A program made the translations under genes and the position numbers. The notes beneath the pieces were generated by a model. The model was not told where the DNA came from. It did not search any database and worked only from the letters and a program-made list of their open reading frames with translations. A stretch of 64,000 nucleotides of DNA from Paracoccus sp. R12_2 (lineage in GTDB: Bacteria; Pseudomonadota; Alphaproteobacteria; Rhodobacterales; Rhodobacteraceae), in the NCBI RefSeq assembly GCF_017744015.1, contig NZ_JAGHRA010000009.1:1-64000 (forward strand). Reading direction: 5' to 3'. Positions within the stretch are counted from its first letter, which is position 1, and each line of letters begins with the position of its first letter. Positions 29,781-36,504 of the stretch are shown in pieces.

Positions 29781-30394
29781 CAGCGCATCTCCCGGCTGCC
29801 GCGGCCGGCCAGCGTCCGCACCTGGCGCCAGCGCTCGATCAACGCGCTGACCCCGAACGGCATCGCGCCCTTGCTGCCCTCGAAGCTGCGATCCTCATAG
29901 TATCGGGCCGCCAGCATCAGCACCGCCTGGGCCAGATCGGCAGGCACTGCCGCCCAGTCCGCACCGAACCCCGCCGTGAACATGACCGTCACACTGCCGC
30001 GACGCGGCACATGCGGCAGGATCACTCCGGTCGGCAGAATCATCGGGCGTTGGCCGTCGGGCAGCAATCGCCAGCTTTCCGCAGCCATCTCGGTGACGGT
30101 ACCCGCACCGTCTTCTATCGAGATCCCCTGGACCGATATGACCGGCGCCAAAGGCAGGGGCTGCCCCAGTCGATCACGCCAGTCATCCAGCTGCATCCGA
30201 AAGCGCCGGGTCAGCAGCACCTTCCCGGTGCGGGCCTCGATGGTGGCAATCGCGGCGCGCAGATACCCCGTCAGCGCCGCAGTCTCGGCGCTGTCTTCGG
30301 CGATCTGGAAGCCCGAGCCAAGCCGCAAATGCTCGCGCAGCGCGGCGACCGGCAGCGCCTCCGCCGCCGGCGCCGTTTCCTCAATCAGCATCAT
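29780..30394 (-). CDS. g6: GTA head-tail connector protein (g6)
   Basis: 204-residue adaptor that docks on the portal. The sequence VAALREHLRLGSGFQIAEDSAETAALTGYLRAAIATIEARTGKVLLTRRF is the phage connector (gp6-like) opening, and APVISVQGISIEDGAGTVTEM, then FTAGFGADWAAVPADLAQAVLMLAARYYEDR, is the family core. Two adjacent ATGs (30394, 30391) follow GGGAGGTTCGCGAC; the longer frame has no family resemblance. A 191-base gap separates it from the capsid gene, the largest gap in the operon. Confidence 0.9.
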   Translation of the reverse strand: MMLIEETAPAAEALPVAALREHLRLGSGFQIAEDSAETAALTGYLRAAIATIEARTGKVLLTRRFRMQLDDWRDRLGQPLPLAPVISVQGISIEDGAGTVTEMAAESWRLLPDGQRPMILPTGVILPHVPRRGSVTVMFTAGFGADWAAVPADLAQAVLMLAARYYEDRSFEGSKGAMPFGVSALIERWRQVRTLAGRGSREMR

Positions 30395-30490
30395 GTCGCG
30401 AACCTCCCGTCCTGCCGTCCGCCTGGTCGTTCCACGTCGGCGGGACCCCAGCGGCCCCGCCTGATTTTCGTGTGTGGGAAGGGGCCGCGC

Positions 30491-30517
30491 CCGCGCGCAG
30501 GCCATCAGCGCGCGCGG
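30491..30517 (-). other. Hairpin in the g5-g6 gap of the GTA operon
   Basis: CCGCGCGC pairs with GCGCGCGG around an 11-base loop, 69 bases after the capsid-gene stop. No T-run follows, so it is not a canonical terminator; a second GGCGGG/CCCGCC hairpin lies nearer g6 (about 30437-30460). The 191-base gap has no gene that I can support. Confidence 0.4.
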
Positions 30518-30585
30518 ACAGATGCAAAGCCGGAATGACCCGCGACCCGTGCGCAGCCCCCTCCCTCGCCCGATCCGGCAAGGGA

Positions 30586-31749
30586 TCAGGCGAACTGCAG
30601 CAGCTTGACGGCACGGAAGTCGGTGACGCCCCCTCCGACGCGCTTGGTCGCATAGAACAGAACATGCGGCTTGGCGCTGAACGGGTCGCGCAGCACGCGC
30701 AGATCAGGGCGTTCGACGATCGTATAGGCCGCGCGGAAGTCACCAAAGGCGATCGATAGCGATTCCATCTCGATATCGGGCATGTCCTCGCTGATCATCA
30801 CCGGATATCCCAACAGCTGCGGGGCCTGGCCCGCCGACAGCGCATCCGTCCACAGGAAGCGGCCATCGGCATCCTTCATCTTGCGGATGCGCGCGGCGGT
30901 CTTGGAGTTCATCACGAAGCTGGCGTTCGAACGATACTCTGCACCCAGAGCATAGATCAGGTCGATCAGCGCATCCGCTGGCGCCTCAGGGTTGAAGTCG
31001 CCCAACGCACCGCTGGTGACGATTCCGATCTGACCGTCGGTGGCTGCATCGTTCGCGGCGACCGGATAGGACAGGATGCCGCGCGGCTTGGCGACCCCGT
31101 CGCCGATCACGAAGGCGGCAGCCTCGGAACGGGCGAACTTGTCGGCGATCCGCTCGGCCAGCCAGGCCTCGACGTCGAACGCAGCATCATCCAGCAGGCG
31201 CTGGCTGGCCTTGGGCATCGCTGACAGTTCATGCACCGGAATCGAGATACGCTCGATCCCGCCGGTCGCAGTTTCCGTCGAATCCGCCTCGGTGGCCCAT
31301 CCGGCACCCATGTCGCCCTTGTCCACCAGAACCTCGTAGGCCGAGGATTCCACGGCCACCACATTTGCCAGCTTGCGCAGCGACGCGCCCGAACGCAGCA
31401 CGCTCTGCACCGCTTCCGCGACCCGAGGCGCTGCCAGGAATCCCCCATCGCTGGCGACCGTCAGGCCCTTCTCTTCGATGACCAGACCGCGCAGCCCGTC
31501 ATCGTCGCCGCTGCGCAGATAGGCATTGAACGCCTTCTGGTGCGGGATCTCGGTTTCGGCGGTGGTCGAAAGGGGCGCACGGCCCCGGATGGCGGTCTTG
31601 CGATCAAGCATGTTCATGCGCTCTTCCTGTGCTTGCAGTTTTGTCTGGATGTCTTCTCGGAAACCCCTGAGTTCACCGACGAACCCCATCATGGCCCCTT
31701 TCAGATCGGCGGACGGATCTCCGCCGCCCGCGGCCTTTGCCTCGGTCAT
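30586..31749 (-). CDS. g5: GTA major capsid protein, HK97 family (g5)
   Basis: 387-residue major capsid protein. The N-terminal scaffold-like part (1-about 95) has a helical stretch (GFREDIQTKLQAQEERMNMLDRKTAI) that the g4 protease would remove; the mature HK97 fold begins near FLAAPRVAEAVQSVLRSGASLRKLANVVAVES and ends DFRAVKLLQFA. The ATG at 31749 follows GATGAGGAGAAGACC. It is preceded by a 108-base gap with two hairpins and followed by a 191-base gap, so it is set apart from the tightly packed genes on either side. Confidence 0.95.
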   Translation of the reverse strand: MTEAKAAGGGDPSADLKGAMMGFVGELRGFREDIQTKLQAQEERMNMLDRKTAIRGRAPLSTTAETEIPHQKAFNAYLRSGDDDGLRGLVIEEKGLTVASDGGFLAAPRVAEAVQSVLRSGASLRKLANVVAVESSAYEVLVDKGDMGAGWATEADSTETATGGIERISIPVHELSAMPKASQRLLDDAAFDVEAWLAERIADKFARSEAAAFVIGDGVAKPRGILSYPVAANDAATDGQIGIVTSGALGDFNPEAPADALIDLIYALGAEYRSNASFVMNSKTAARIRKMKDADGRFLWTDALSAGQAPQLLGYPVMISEDMPDIEMESLSIAFGDFRAAYTIVERPDLRVLRDPFSAKPHVLFYATKRVGGGVTDFRAVKLLQFA

Positions 31750-31796
31750 GGTCTTCTCCTCATCGCGATGTGCGGGGCCCACCCGCCCCTGTTGCC

Positions 31797-31848
31797 GGAC
31801 CAGCTTGCAGGGCAAGGTCCGAACCCATGGAATGCGCGCTTGCGCGCG
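31797..31848 (-). other. Two hairpins in the leader of the GTA capsid gene
   Basis: Reading on the minus strand, 31848-31835 forms CGCGC-GCAA-GCGCG (five pairs closing a GCAA tetraloop), and 31820-31797 forms GGACC-TTGC-CCT-GCAA-GCT-GGTCC (nine pairs with a bulge). They lie 48 to 100 bases upstream of the capsid-gene ATG. Stable 5' hairpins of this sort often protect or define a processed mRNA. Confidence 0.4.
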
Positions 31849-31857
31849 GCATCGATT

Positions 31858-32388
31858 TCACTCGGTCCGCAGCACCTCGGATGCCGCGACGAACAGCGCG
31901 GCGATCTCGCGCAGTTCATCCGCCTCCTTGCGACCGACCTTGGCCTCGGGAAGCATCGGGAAGGTCACCAGCGACACTTCCCACAATTCGACTTCGACCA
32001 GCGCGCGCCGGCCCTTCTGGTCGCGTTCGGCCCTGATCGTGCGATAGCCGATCGACAGCCCGTCGATCGCGCCCGCCTGGATCAGCGCCGCCGCCTCGCG
32101 GGCCTGCGCCACATCGGGCAGCAACCGCCCCTTGACCCACAAACCCCGTTCGTCTTCGCGAACCTCGTCCCAGACGCCGATGGGCCGGGTCGGATCGTGC
32201 TGCCACAGCATCCGTACCTTGTCGCCCTTGCCCGTCAGTCGCTTCAGACTGGCCTCGAAAGCGCCCGGCAGCACGGCATCGCCACCCTGATCGGTCATCC
32301 CGAACAGGCTGGCATAGCCTTCGATCACATGATCGTCGGACAGGATCGGTGTCCCGCCCGCGAATTTCACCTCAAGTCCCGGAACCAT
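31858..32388 (-). CDS. g4: GTA prohead protease, HK97 family (g4)
   Basis: 176-residue U35-type serine protease that matures the capsid. It has GYASLFGMTDQGGDAVLPGAFEASL, MLWQHDPTRPIGVWDEV with the catalytic histidine, and IDGLSIGYRTIRAE with the catalytic serine, ending ELREIAALFVAASEVLRTE. The ATG at 32388 has AGGAGG eight bases upstream; an ATG at 32412 is in frame. It lies four bases after g3.5. Confidence 0.92.
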   Translation of the reverse strand: MVPGLEVKFAGGTPILSDDHVIEGYASLFGMTDQGGDAVLPGAFEASLKRLTGKGDKVRMLWQHDPTRPIGVWDEVREDERGLWVKGRLLPDVAQAREAAALIQAGAIDGLSIGYRTIRAERDQKGRRALVEVELWEVSLVTFPMLPEAKVGRKEADELREIAALFVAASEVLRTE

Positions 32389-32392
32389 TCCC

Positions 32393-32638
32393 TCAGCCTC
32401 CTTTCGGCGCATATTCCAGAATGCCCTGCACCGCCTGTGTCAGGATCACCGCGACGACGCCGTAGACGGTCATCCACAGTCGCCTCTCCAACCCTTCGAT
32501 CAGCGCCTCGATCCGCTCCAGCCGCTTCTCGACGGTGCCGAACTGCAGCGCCATGATCCGCTCCTGCGCCTCGAACCGCTGATCGTGCCAGCCGAAGGCA
32601 TCCTTGACGAAACGAGATCCCTCCATCGCCTCACCCAT
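32393..32638 (-). CDS. g3.5: GTA head formation small membrane protein (g3.5, rcc01685-like)
   Basis: 81-residue protein with an N-terminal charged coiled-coil (FVKDAFGWHDQRFEAQERIMALQFGTVEKRLERIEALIEGLERRL) and one C-terminal membrane helix (MTVYGVVAVILTQAVQGIL). It corresponds to the small GTA head-formation protein of the RCAP_rcc01685 family. The start at 32638 overlaps the g3 stop by eight bases; an ATG at 32626 is an alternative. Its position between portal and protease is conserved. Confidence 0.8.
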   Translation of the reverse strand: MGEAMEGSRFVKDAFGWHDQRFEAQERIMALQFGTVEKRLERIEALIEGLERRLWMTVYGVVAVILTQAVQGILEYAPKGG

Positions 32639-33815
32639 CGGCCAGCGGCGGCAGCCCCAGCAGCGCCCGTTTCTCGGCATCGGTCAGGAAGCTGGCCTCG
32701 CTGATACGCTTCCACTGCTGATCGCGTTCATCGGACAAGGCTGGGATGCGGTCGGGATCGGGACGCAGATCGATCTCGGCGCCAAGATGCTCGGACAGCC
32801 ACCAGGCGACCGAGGCCGCCACACGTGTCGCCAACGGCAGCACGGTCAACCGATAGAAGGCCCGGTGCGCCTCGGCATAATTGGCATAGGTCGCATCGCC
32901 GGGGATCCCCAGCAGCATCGGCGGAACGCCGAACGCCAAGGCGATCTCGCGCGATGCCGCCATCTTCGTCTGATGGAATTCCATGTCGCTGGGGCTGAAC
33001 CCCATGGGCTTCCAGTCCAGTCCGCCCTCCAGCAGCATCGGCCTGCCCGCATTCCGCGCGCCCTGGTGGTTCATCTCGATCTCGCCCACCAGCCGGTCGT
33101 ACTGTTCGGGGCTCAGCACGCCCTGCCCGTCCGCGCCCTTGTAGACGATCGCACCGCTGGGTCGCGCCGCGTTGTCCAGCAACGCCTTGGACCAGGCCGA
33201 GGCGCTATTGTGGACGTCCAAAGCCACCGCTGCAGCCTGCATCGGGGACAGACCGTAATGGTCGTCCTGCGGATGAAAGCTTTTCACATGACAGATCGGA
33301 TCGGGGCTGCCCGTCATGTCGAAACGGTGCTTGCGGCCACCGACCGCATACTCGAATGCGACTGGCCAGCCATCCTCGCCCGGCACGATGCTCATCCGGT
33401 CCGAACGCAGGACATGCAACTCCTCGGGCAGCCCCGCACCGGACAGTCCGACCGCCTCGACATAACCGTTTCCCGACAGCAGCATCTGCCCGAACACCGC
33501 TTCGAACAACTCGGCACGTCCCTGCCCCGGATTGGGTCTGCGCAGCAGGTCGATGACCGGATGGGCGTCATAGCGCCGCTCGCGATCCTCGCACACCAGG
33601 GGCACCGCAGCCGCGGCCTCGGCAATCAGCTTGACGCAGCGAAAACCCACGGGATTTCCCACGAACCCGCCCCGTGTCAGCGACCCGGTGTCGCGCGCCG
33701 ACCAGACCGGTCGCCCCGAACCGGTCGCGAACGCCACGACCCGGCCCGTCGCGCTGGCCTTCCTCTCCTGCACGGGAGCGATCTTCTCCTCCCGCGAAAA
33801 TAAACGAAACGCCAT
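32631..33815 (-). CDS. g3: GTA portal protein, HK97 family (g3)
   Basis: 394-residue portal that forms the DNA entry ring of the head. Hallmarks are VGFRCVKLIAEAAAAVPLV, HPVIDLLRRPNPGQGRAELFEAVFGQMLLSGNGYVE, FHPQDDHYGLSPMQAAAVALDVHNSASAW and FGVPPMLLGIPGDATYANYAEAHRAFYRLTVLPLA. The ATG at 33815 has GGAGGCGAGC upstream. A 107-base gap with a canonical terminator separates it from g2, unusual inside a phage head module. Confidence 0.95.
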   Translation of the reverse strand: MAFRLFSREEKIAPVQERKASATGRVVAFATGSGRPVWSARDTGSLTRGGFVGNPVGFRCVKLIAEAAAAVPLVCEDRERRYDAHPVIDLLRRPNPGQGRAELFEAVFGQMLLSGNGYVEAVGLSGAGLPEELHVLRSDRMSIVPGEDGWPVAFEYAVGGRKHRFDMTGSPDPICHVKSFHPQDDHYGLSPMQAAAVALDVHNSASAWSKALLDNAARPSGAIVYKGADGQGVLSPEQYDRLVGEIEMNHQGARNAGRPMLLEGGLDWKPMGFSPSDMEFHQTKMAASREIALAFGVPPMLLGIPGDATYANYAEAHRAFYRLTVLPLATRVAASVAWWLSEHLGAEIDLRPDPDRIPALSDERDQQWKRISEASFLTDAEKRALLGLPPLADG

Positions 33816-33839
33816 GCTCGCCTCCATGTCCCGGCCATG

Positions 33840-33866
33840 AAAAAGGGCCGACCCGCAGGCCAGCCC
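33840..33866 (-). terminator. Intrinsic terminator inside the GTA operon (g2|g3 gap)
   Basis: On the minus strand GGGCUGGCC-UGCG-GGUCGGCCC forms nine pairs (two of them G-U) and is followed at once by TTTTTC. It stands 24 bases upstream of the g3 start codon. This is a textbook intrinsic terminator between terminase and portal genes of one operon, so partial termination or an antiterminated state is implied. Confidence 0.65.
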
Positions 33867-33914
33867 CTTCTTCTTTGCTGAAATATCCTGGGCATCCGGG
33901 GGTGAAACCCCCGG
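33858..33914 (-). repeat. Dispersed Rhodobacteraceae-type intergenic repeat
   Basis: On the minus strand: a 7 bp hairpin CCGGGGG-TTTCA-CCCCCGG, then ATGCCCAGGATATTT, then CAGCAAAGAAGAAGGGG. I recognise this arrangement (GC hairpin, CCCAGGATATTT, AAGAAGAAG) as a recurrent intergenic element in Rhodobacteraceae genomes. It begins nine bases after the g2 stop and runs into the terminator stem. No second copy was seen in this window. Confidence 0.55.
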
Positions 33915-33922
33915 CACCGTCG

Positions 33923-35269
33923 TCACAAGCGCCGCATCTGCGGCCGCCGCCATCCCGCGGCCGGTTCGATCATCAGCTCATGGATGGCCCAAACCATCGC
34001 ATCCAGCCGATCAGGCGACCCTCGCCCCTCGAACCCCCGAACCGTCATCTGGCGCATCTGGTCTTCCAGCGCTCCAAGATTGCCGCTCCGCACATGACGG
34101 ACGCGACCCTGCTCGTACAACGCCGCGACAGGCTCGGCGCGCAGCCCCTTGCCGCGACCGGCCCGCAGCGCCTTGAAGGGCACCAGAGGGTCGATCTGCC
34201 GGATCACGCTTTCAACCAGATCACCGCCCTGATTGACCTCGGCCACCAGTTTCTCGGCCCCATGCCGGTCCATGGCGGCAATCGCCGCACGCGCCCAATC
34301 CGTCGGTCCGCCCCTGATCGTCGCATCTTCCAGCACAAAGGCGCGCCAGTCGCGCGGCTCGCCATCGGCCAGAACCCCCGCGACCACGATCCCGCATTCG
34401 TCGCTGGCCTTGCCTGCCGTAACCGCCGGATCGACCGCGACCACAACGCGGCTCAGCCTCGGCGCGTGATCCACCCGTGCGCCCTCCAGCATCTGGGTCG
34501 TCCACAGCGCGCCTTCCACATCGTCCAGCAGAACCCCGTCCAGTTCCTGCCGTCCCAGCCTCGTTCCGCCGTAACGCGCCTCGACCTCGGCCAGGAAACT
34601 CTCGGCCAGATAGGCCCGGTTGGCATCGGTCGGCGCGTGGGTGGTCACGGTGCTGGCATTGCCAAGTATGCGCTTCAGCACGCCGACATTGCGGGGTGTC
34701 GTCGTGACGACCTGCTGCGGATGCCGCCCCAGCCGCAGCGCGAACTGAAGCATGTCCCAGCTGTCCTCCGCCTTCTTCCACTTGGCCAGCTCATCGACCC
34801 AGGCGGCGTCGAATTGCGGCCCGCGCAGCGCCTCGGGCTCATGCGCGGAATAGACCGTCGCAGTCGCGCCGTTGGCCCAGACCAGCCGCCGGCGCCCGGC
34901 CTCCCAGACCGGCCGGCGATCCGGAGGAGAGCAGGCAAGAATGCCGCTCTCGCCCATGACCATCACCTCGCGCGCCTGATCGAAGGTCTCTCCGACCAAC
35001 GCAACGCGATGGCACTTGCCGGGTGCGGCGGCGGTCGGCCCCTCGACCATCCGCCGCACCCACTCCGAGCCTGCGCGGGTCTTGCCCGCACCACGCCCGC
35101 CCATGATGACCCAGCTTTTCCAGTCGCCTTCCGGCGGCAACTGGTGCGGCAGGGCCCAGAACTCGAACAGCCAAGGCAGCGCCATCAGCGCGTTCTCGGA
35201 CAGACCACCCAGAAACGCGTCAACTTCCTCCGGCGCGGCGGAGGCAAGCCAAGCGGCGCCCGATCTCAT
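33923..35269 (-). CDS. g2: GTA terminase large subunit (g2)
   Basis: 448-residue packaging ATPase/nuclease. The ATPase domain has Walker A GGRGAGKT near 57-64 and the Walker B region QFDAAWVDELAKWKKAEDSWDMLQFALR; the nuclease domain starts at SRVVVAVDPAVTAGKASDECGIVVAG and continues EVNQGGDLVESVIRQ. GTA terminases package host DNA by the headful without a specific site. The ATG at 35269 (MRSGAAWLAS) gives the usual family start; the longer frame overlaps g1 further. It overlaps the g1 end by 50 bases. Confidence 0.95.
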   Translation of the reverse strand: MRSGAAWLASAAPEEVDAFLGGLSENALMALPWLFEFWALPHQLPPEGDWKSWVIMGGRGAGKTRAGSEWVRRMVEGPTAAAPGKCHRVALVGETFDQAREVMVMGESGILACSPPDRRPVWEAGRRRLVWANGATATVYSAHEPEALRGPQFDAAWVDELAKWKKAEDSWDMLQFALRLGRHPQQVVTTTPRNVGVLKRILGNASTVTTHAPTDANRAYLAESFLAEVEARYGGTRLGRQELDGVLLDDVEGALWTTQMLEGARVDHAPRLSRVVVAVDPAVTAGKASDECGIVVAGVLADGEPRDWRAFVLEDATIRGGPTDWARAAIAAMDRHGAEKLVAEVNQGGDLVESVIRQIDPLVPFKALRAGRGKGLRAEPVAALYEQGRVRHVRSGNLGALEDQMRQMTVRGFEGRGSPDRLDAMVWAIHELMIEPAAGWRRPQMRRL

Positions 35270-35639
35270 CTCTTGCCGCGTCAAGATCGAGGCTGCCTCC
35301 TCCGACCCCGCCGGCGATATCCTTGCGAAGTTTGTCAACCCTGTCCCTTTCCGTCATCATCATGTGGATGGCTTCGCGGACTCCCCGCGCCACCTGCGTG
35401 GCCTTCTTCAACTCTGCCGGATCGACAGAAGCCGAACTTCCCGCCGCCAAGGCATCCTGATAGGCTTCCAGGTCCCGGACGTAAGAGAAGAAAAGCCCAT
35501 CCGCGACGGTGATCGCCTCTTCCGGATCATATCTTCGCCGCGCTTCCCCGACCTGGTCCGCAGGCTTGTCGGTGACGTGCGACGTGGCCACAAACGGCCC
35601 TTCGGGATCACCGACCCCGCCCCATTCCATATCGTTCAT
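35220..35639 (-). CDS. g1: GTA terminase small subunit-like protein (g1)
   Basis: 139-residue first structural gene, DNA-recognition partner of the terminase. It has an acidic start (NDMEWGGVGDPEGPFVATSHVTDKPADQVGEARRRYDPEEAI), then two helical stretches typical of GTA g1 (AELKKATQVARGVREAIHMMMTERDRVDKLRKDIAGG; LDLDAARDEIGRRLACLRRAGGS). The ATG at 35639 overlaps the stop of a short leader ORF (ATGA) and its own GGGA ribosome site is modest, suggesting coupled translation. Confidence 0.88.
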   Translation of the reverse strand: MNDMEWGGVGDPEGPFVATSHVTDKPADQVGEARRRYDPEEAITVADGLFFSYVRDLEAYQDALAAGSSASVDPAELKKATQVARGVREAIHMMMTERDRVDKLRKDIAGGVGGGSLDLDAARDEIGRRLACLRRAGGS

Positions 35640-35725
35640 GCAAACTGTCCCGCCTCGTGTCCTGTCCGCACGAGCCAAGAAATGGAAAAGCGGCCCAAGG
35701 GGTCGCCCCCCGGCCGCTTGCCCAT
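35636..35725 (-). CDS. Candidate leader peptide upstream of GTA g1
   Basis: A 29-residue frame starting MGKRPGGDPLGRFSISWL, with CTGGGAGAA directly before its ATG as a good ribosome site (a further in-frame ATG at 35737 exists). Its stop codon overlaps the g1 ATG (ATGA). The terminator hairpin at 35684-35719 lies wholly inside it, so a ribosome translating it would disrupt that hairpin. No family is recognised, and the coding nature is not proven: part of the peptide is simply the translated hairpin. Confidence 0.3.
   Translation of the reverse strand: MGKRPGGDPLGRFSISWLVRTGHEAGQFA
35684..35719 (-). terminator. Intrinsic terminator / attenuator in the GTA leader
   Basis: On the minus strand AAGCGGCC and GGCCGCTT form eight pairs, with an inner GGGG/CCCC helix, followed by a T-run (TTTTCC). 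It stands 45 bases upstream of the g1 start and downstream of the candidate promoter at 35744-35772. It would end most transcripts before the structural genes unless overridden. Confidence 0.6.
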
Positions 35726-35743
35726 TTCTCCCAGCATGTATAA

Positions 35744-35772
35744 TTTCTACCTTAAGGCGTTCGGTTAGTCAA
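35744..35772 (-). promoter_or_regulatory. Candidate GTA operon promoter
   Basis: TTGACT (35767-35772) and TAGAAA (35744-35749) are exactly 17 bases apart in the AT-rich part of the upstream region, which would start RNA near 35737. The hexamers match the housekeeping consensus at five and four positions. The 306 bases between g1 and the coiled-coil gene hold this, the leader hairpin, a CtrA-like motif and short repeats, and no other supported gene. Confidence 0.45.
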
Positions 35773-35816
35773 TCGCTAAATCAAAGGACGATCTGAAAAT
35801 CGGAATTTACATAACA

Positions 35817-35831
35817 ATAATAGACGCTTAA
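35817..35831 (-). promoter_or_regulatory. CtrA-like motif upstream of the GTA promoter
   Basis: On the minus strand TTAA-N7-TTAT, one base from the CtrA consensus TTAA-N7-TTAA, about 50 bases upstream of the candidate -35. CtrA is needed for GTA expression in studied Rhodobacterales, largely through other regulators. The local AT-richness makes chance matches easy. Confidence 0.25.
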
Positions 35832-35833
35832 TT

Positions 35834-35867
35834 CGCGCAACACCCGTTGCGTACGCCGCGCAACACC
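35834..35867. repeat. Direct repeat CGCGCAACACC with an inverted core between
   Basis: CGCGCAACACC occurs at 35834-35844 and 35857-35867, 23 bases apart (about two helical turns), with the inverted core GTTGCG at 35846-35851 in between. It lies upstream of the candidate GTA promoter. The layout suits an activator dimer site, but no protein can be named from it. Confidence 0.35.
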
Positions 35868-35894
35868 AGCCCCATGCGGCGGGAATCGCGCACG

Positions 35895-35924
35895 AAAACG
35901 CCCGCCACAATGACGTGGCGGGCG
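35895..35924 (-). terminator. Intrinsic terminator after the coiled-coil gene
   Basis: CGCCCGCCAC and GTGGCGGGCG form a perfect 10 bp stem with a six-base loop, followed on the minus strand by TTTTCG, 22 bases after the stop of the gene at 35946-36383. It insulates the GTA leader from upstream transcription. Confidence 0.85.
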
Positions 35925-35945
35925 CAGAGATCGCCAAGCCGGACA

Positions 35946-36383
35946 TCAGCCCTTTTTCTTGGGATTTCCCTTGGCGCGCGCTTCGGTCGCCGCCGCGATG
36001 GCGGTGCTGGCCTCATCCTGCATCTTCTGCGCGAAAGCCACCATCTGCGCGGCATATGCCTCGGCCCAATCCGGAAAATGGCCGCTTTTCAGGGCTTGCT
36101 CGCGCATTTCCTCGCCCTTTTCACGCATCTTCTGGAACTGCTCTTCCCAGGCGGATTGCATGGTCTGCCACTGTGTGCGCACATTCTCGTTCGCTTCCTC
36201 GAAATAGCCGCGCATCTGTGCGTTCAACTCGTCCTGCCGTTGCAAGGCGGTCTCTTGCCACTTCCGGGCACCGGCCATCATCTCGTCGTTGCGAGCGCTC
36301 ATGTCGTCCTGCCATTCGGCGGCCCGCTGTTCGAACATTCGGGCGTTCTCGGCGAGGGTCGAAAACATGTCGGACAGTTTCAT
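35946..36383 (-). CDS. Helical coiled-coil protein next to the GTA cluster, function unknown
   Basis: 145-residue, almost wholly helical, highly charged protein with no signal peptide or cysteine. The heptad-rich middle (NARMFEQRAAEWQDDMSARNDEMMAGARKWQETALQRQDELNAQMRGYFEEANENVRTQWQTM) recalls apolipoprotein- or phasin-like amphipathic proteins, and the tail is lysine-rich (GNPKKKG). I do not assign a family. The ATG at 36383 has AGGAGG seven bases upstream. It has its own terminator and is separated from mltG by another, so it is monocistronic. A granule- or membrane-coating role is possible; a link to the GTA is only positional. Confidence 0.75.
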   Translation of the reverse strand: MKLSDMFSTLAENARMFEQRAAEWQDDMSARNDEMMAGARKWQETALQRQDELNAQMRGYFEEANENVRTQWQTMQSAWEEQFQKMREKGEEMREQALKSGHFPDWAEAYAAQMVAFAQKMQDEASTAIAAATEARAKGNPKKKG

Positions 36384-36435
36384 CACGCATCCTCCTGATG
36401 TCAGAGGGTGCGGGCCGGCGCAGCCGACGCCATGG

Positions 36436-36482
36436 AAAAGCCCGCCCCATCACATCGCAGCCTGCGGCGTGGGGCGGGCTTT
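36436..36482 (-). terminator. Intrinsic terminator after mltG
   Basis: AAAGCCCGCCCCA pairs with TGGGGCGGGCTTT (13 bp) around a 20-base loop that can itself fold, followed on the minus strand by TTTTCC. It closes the fabF-mltG transcript 22 bases after the mltG stop. Confidence 0.85.
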
Positions 36483-36504
36483 GTCAAACCTTATGGACCG
36501 GCGC

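Noticed and set aside
30506..30585. A possible extra small gene between GTA g5 and g6
   Set aside because: Frames there are short, arginine/alanine-rich and lack ribosome sites; the gap is better explained by RNA structure.
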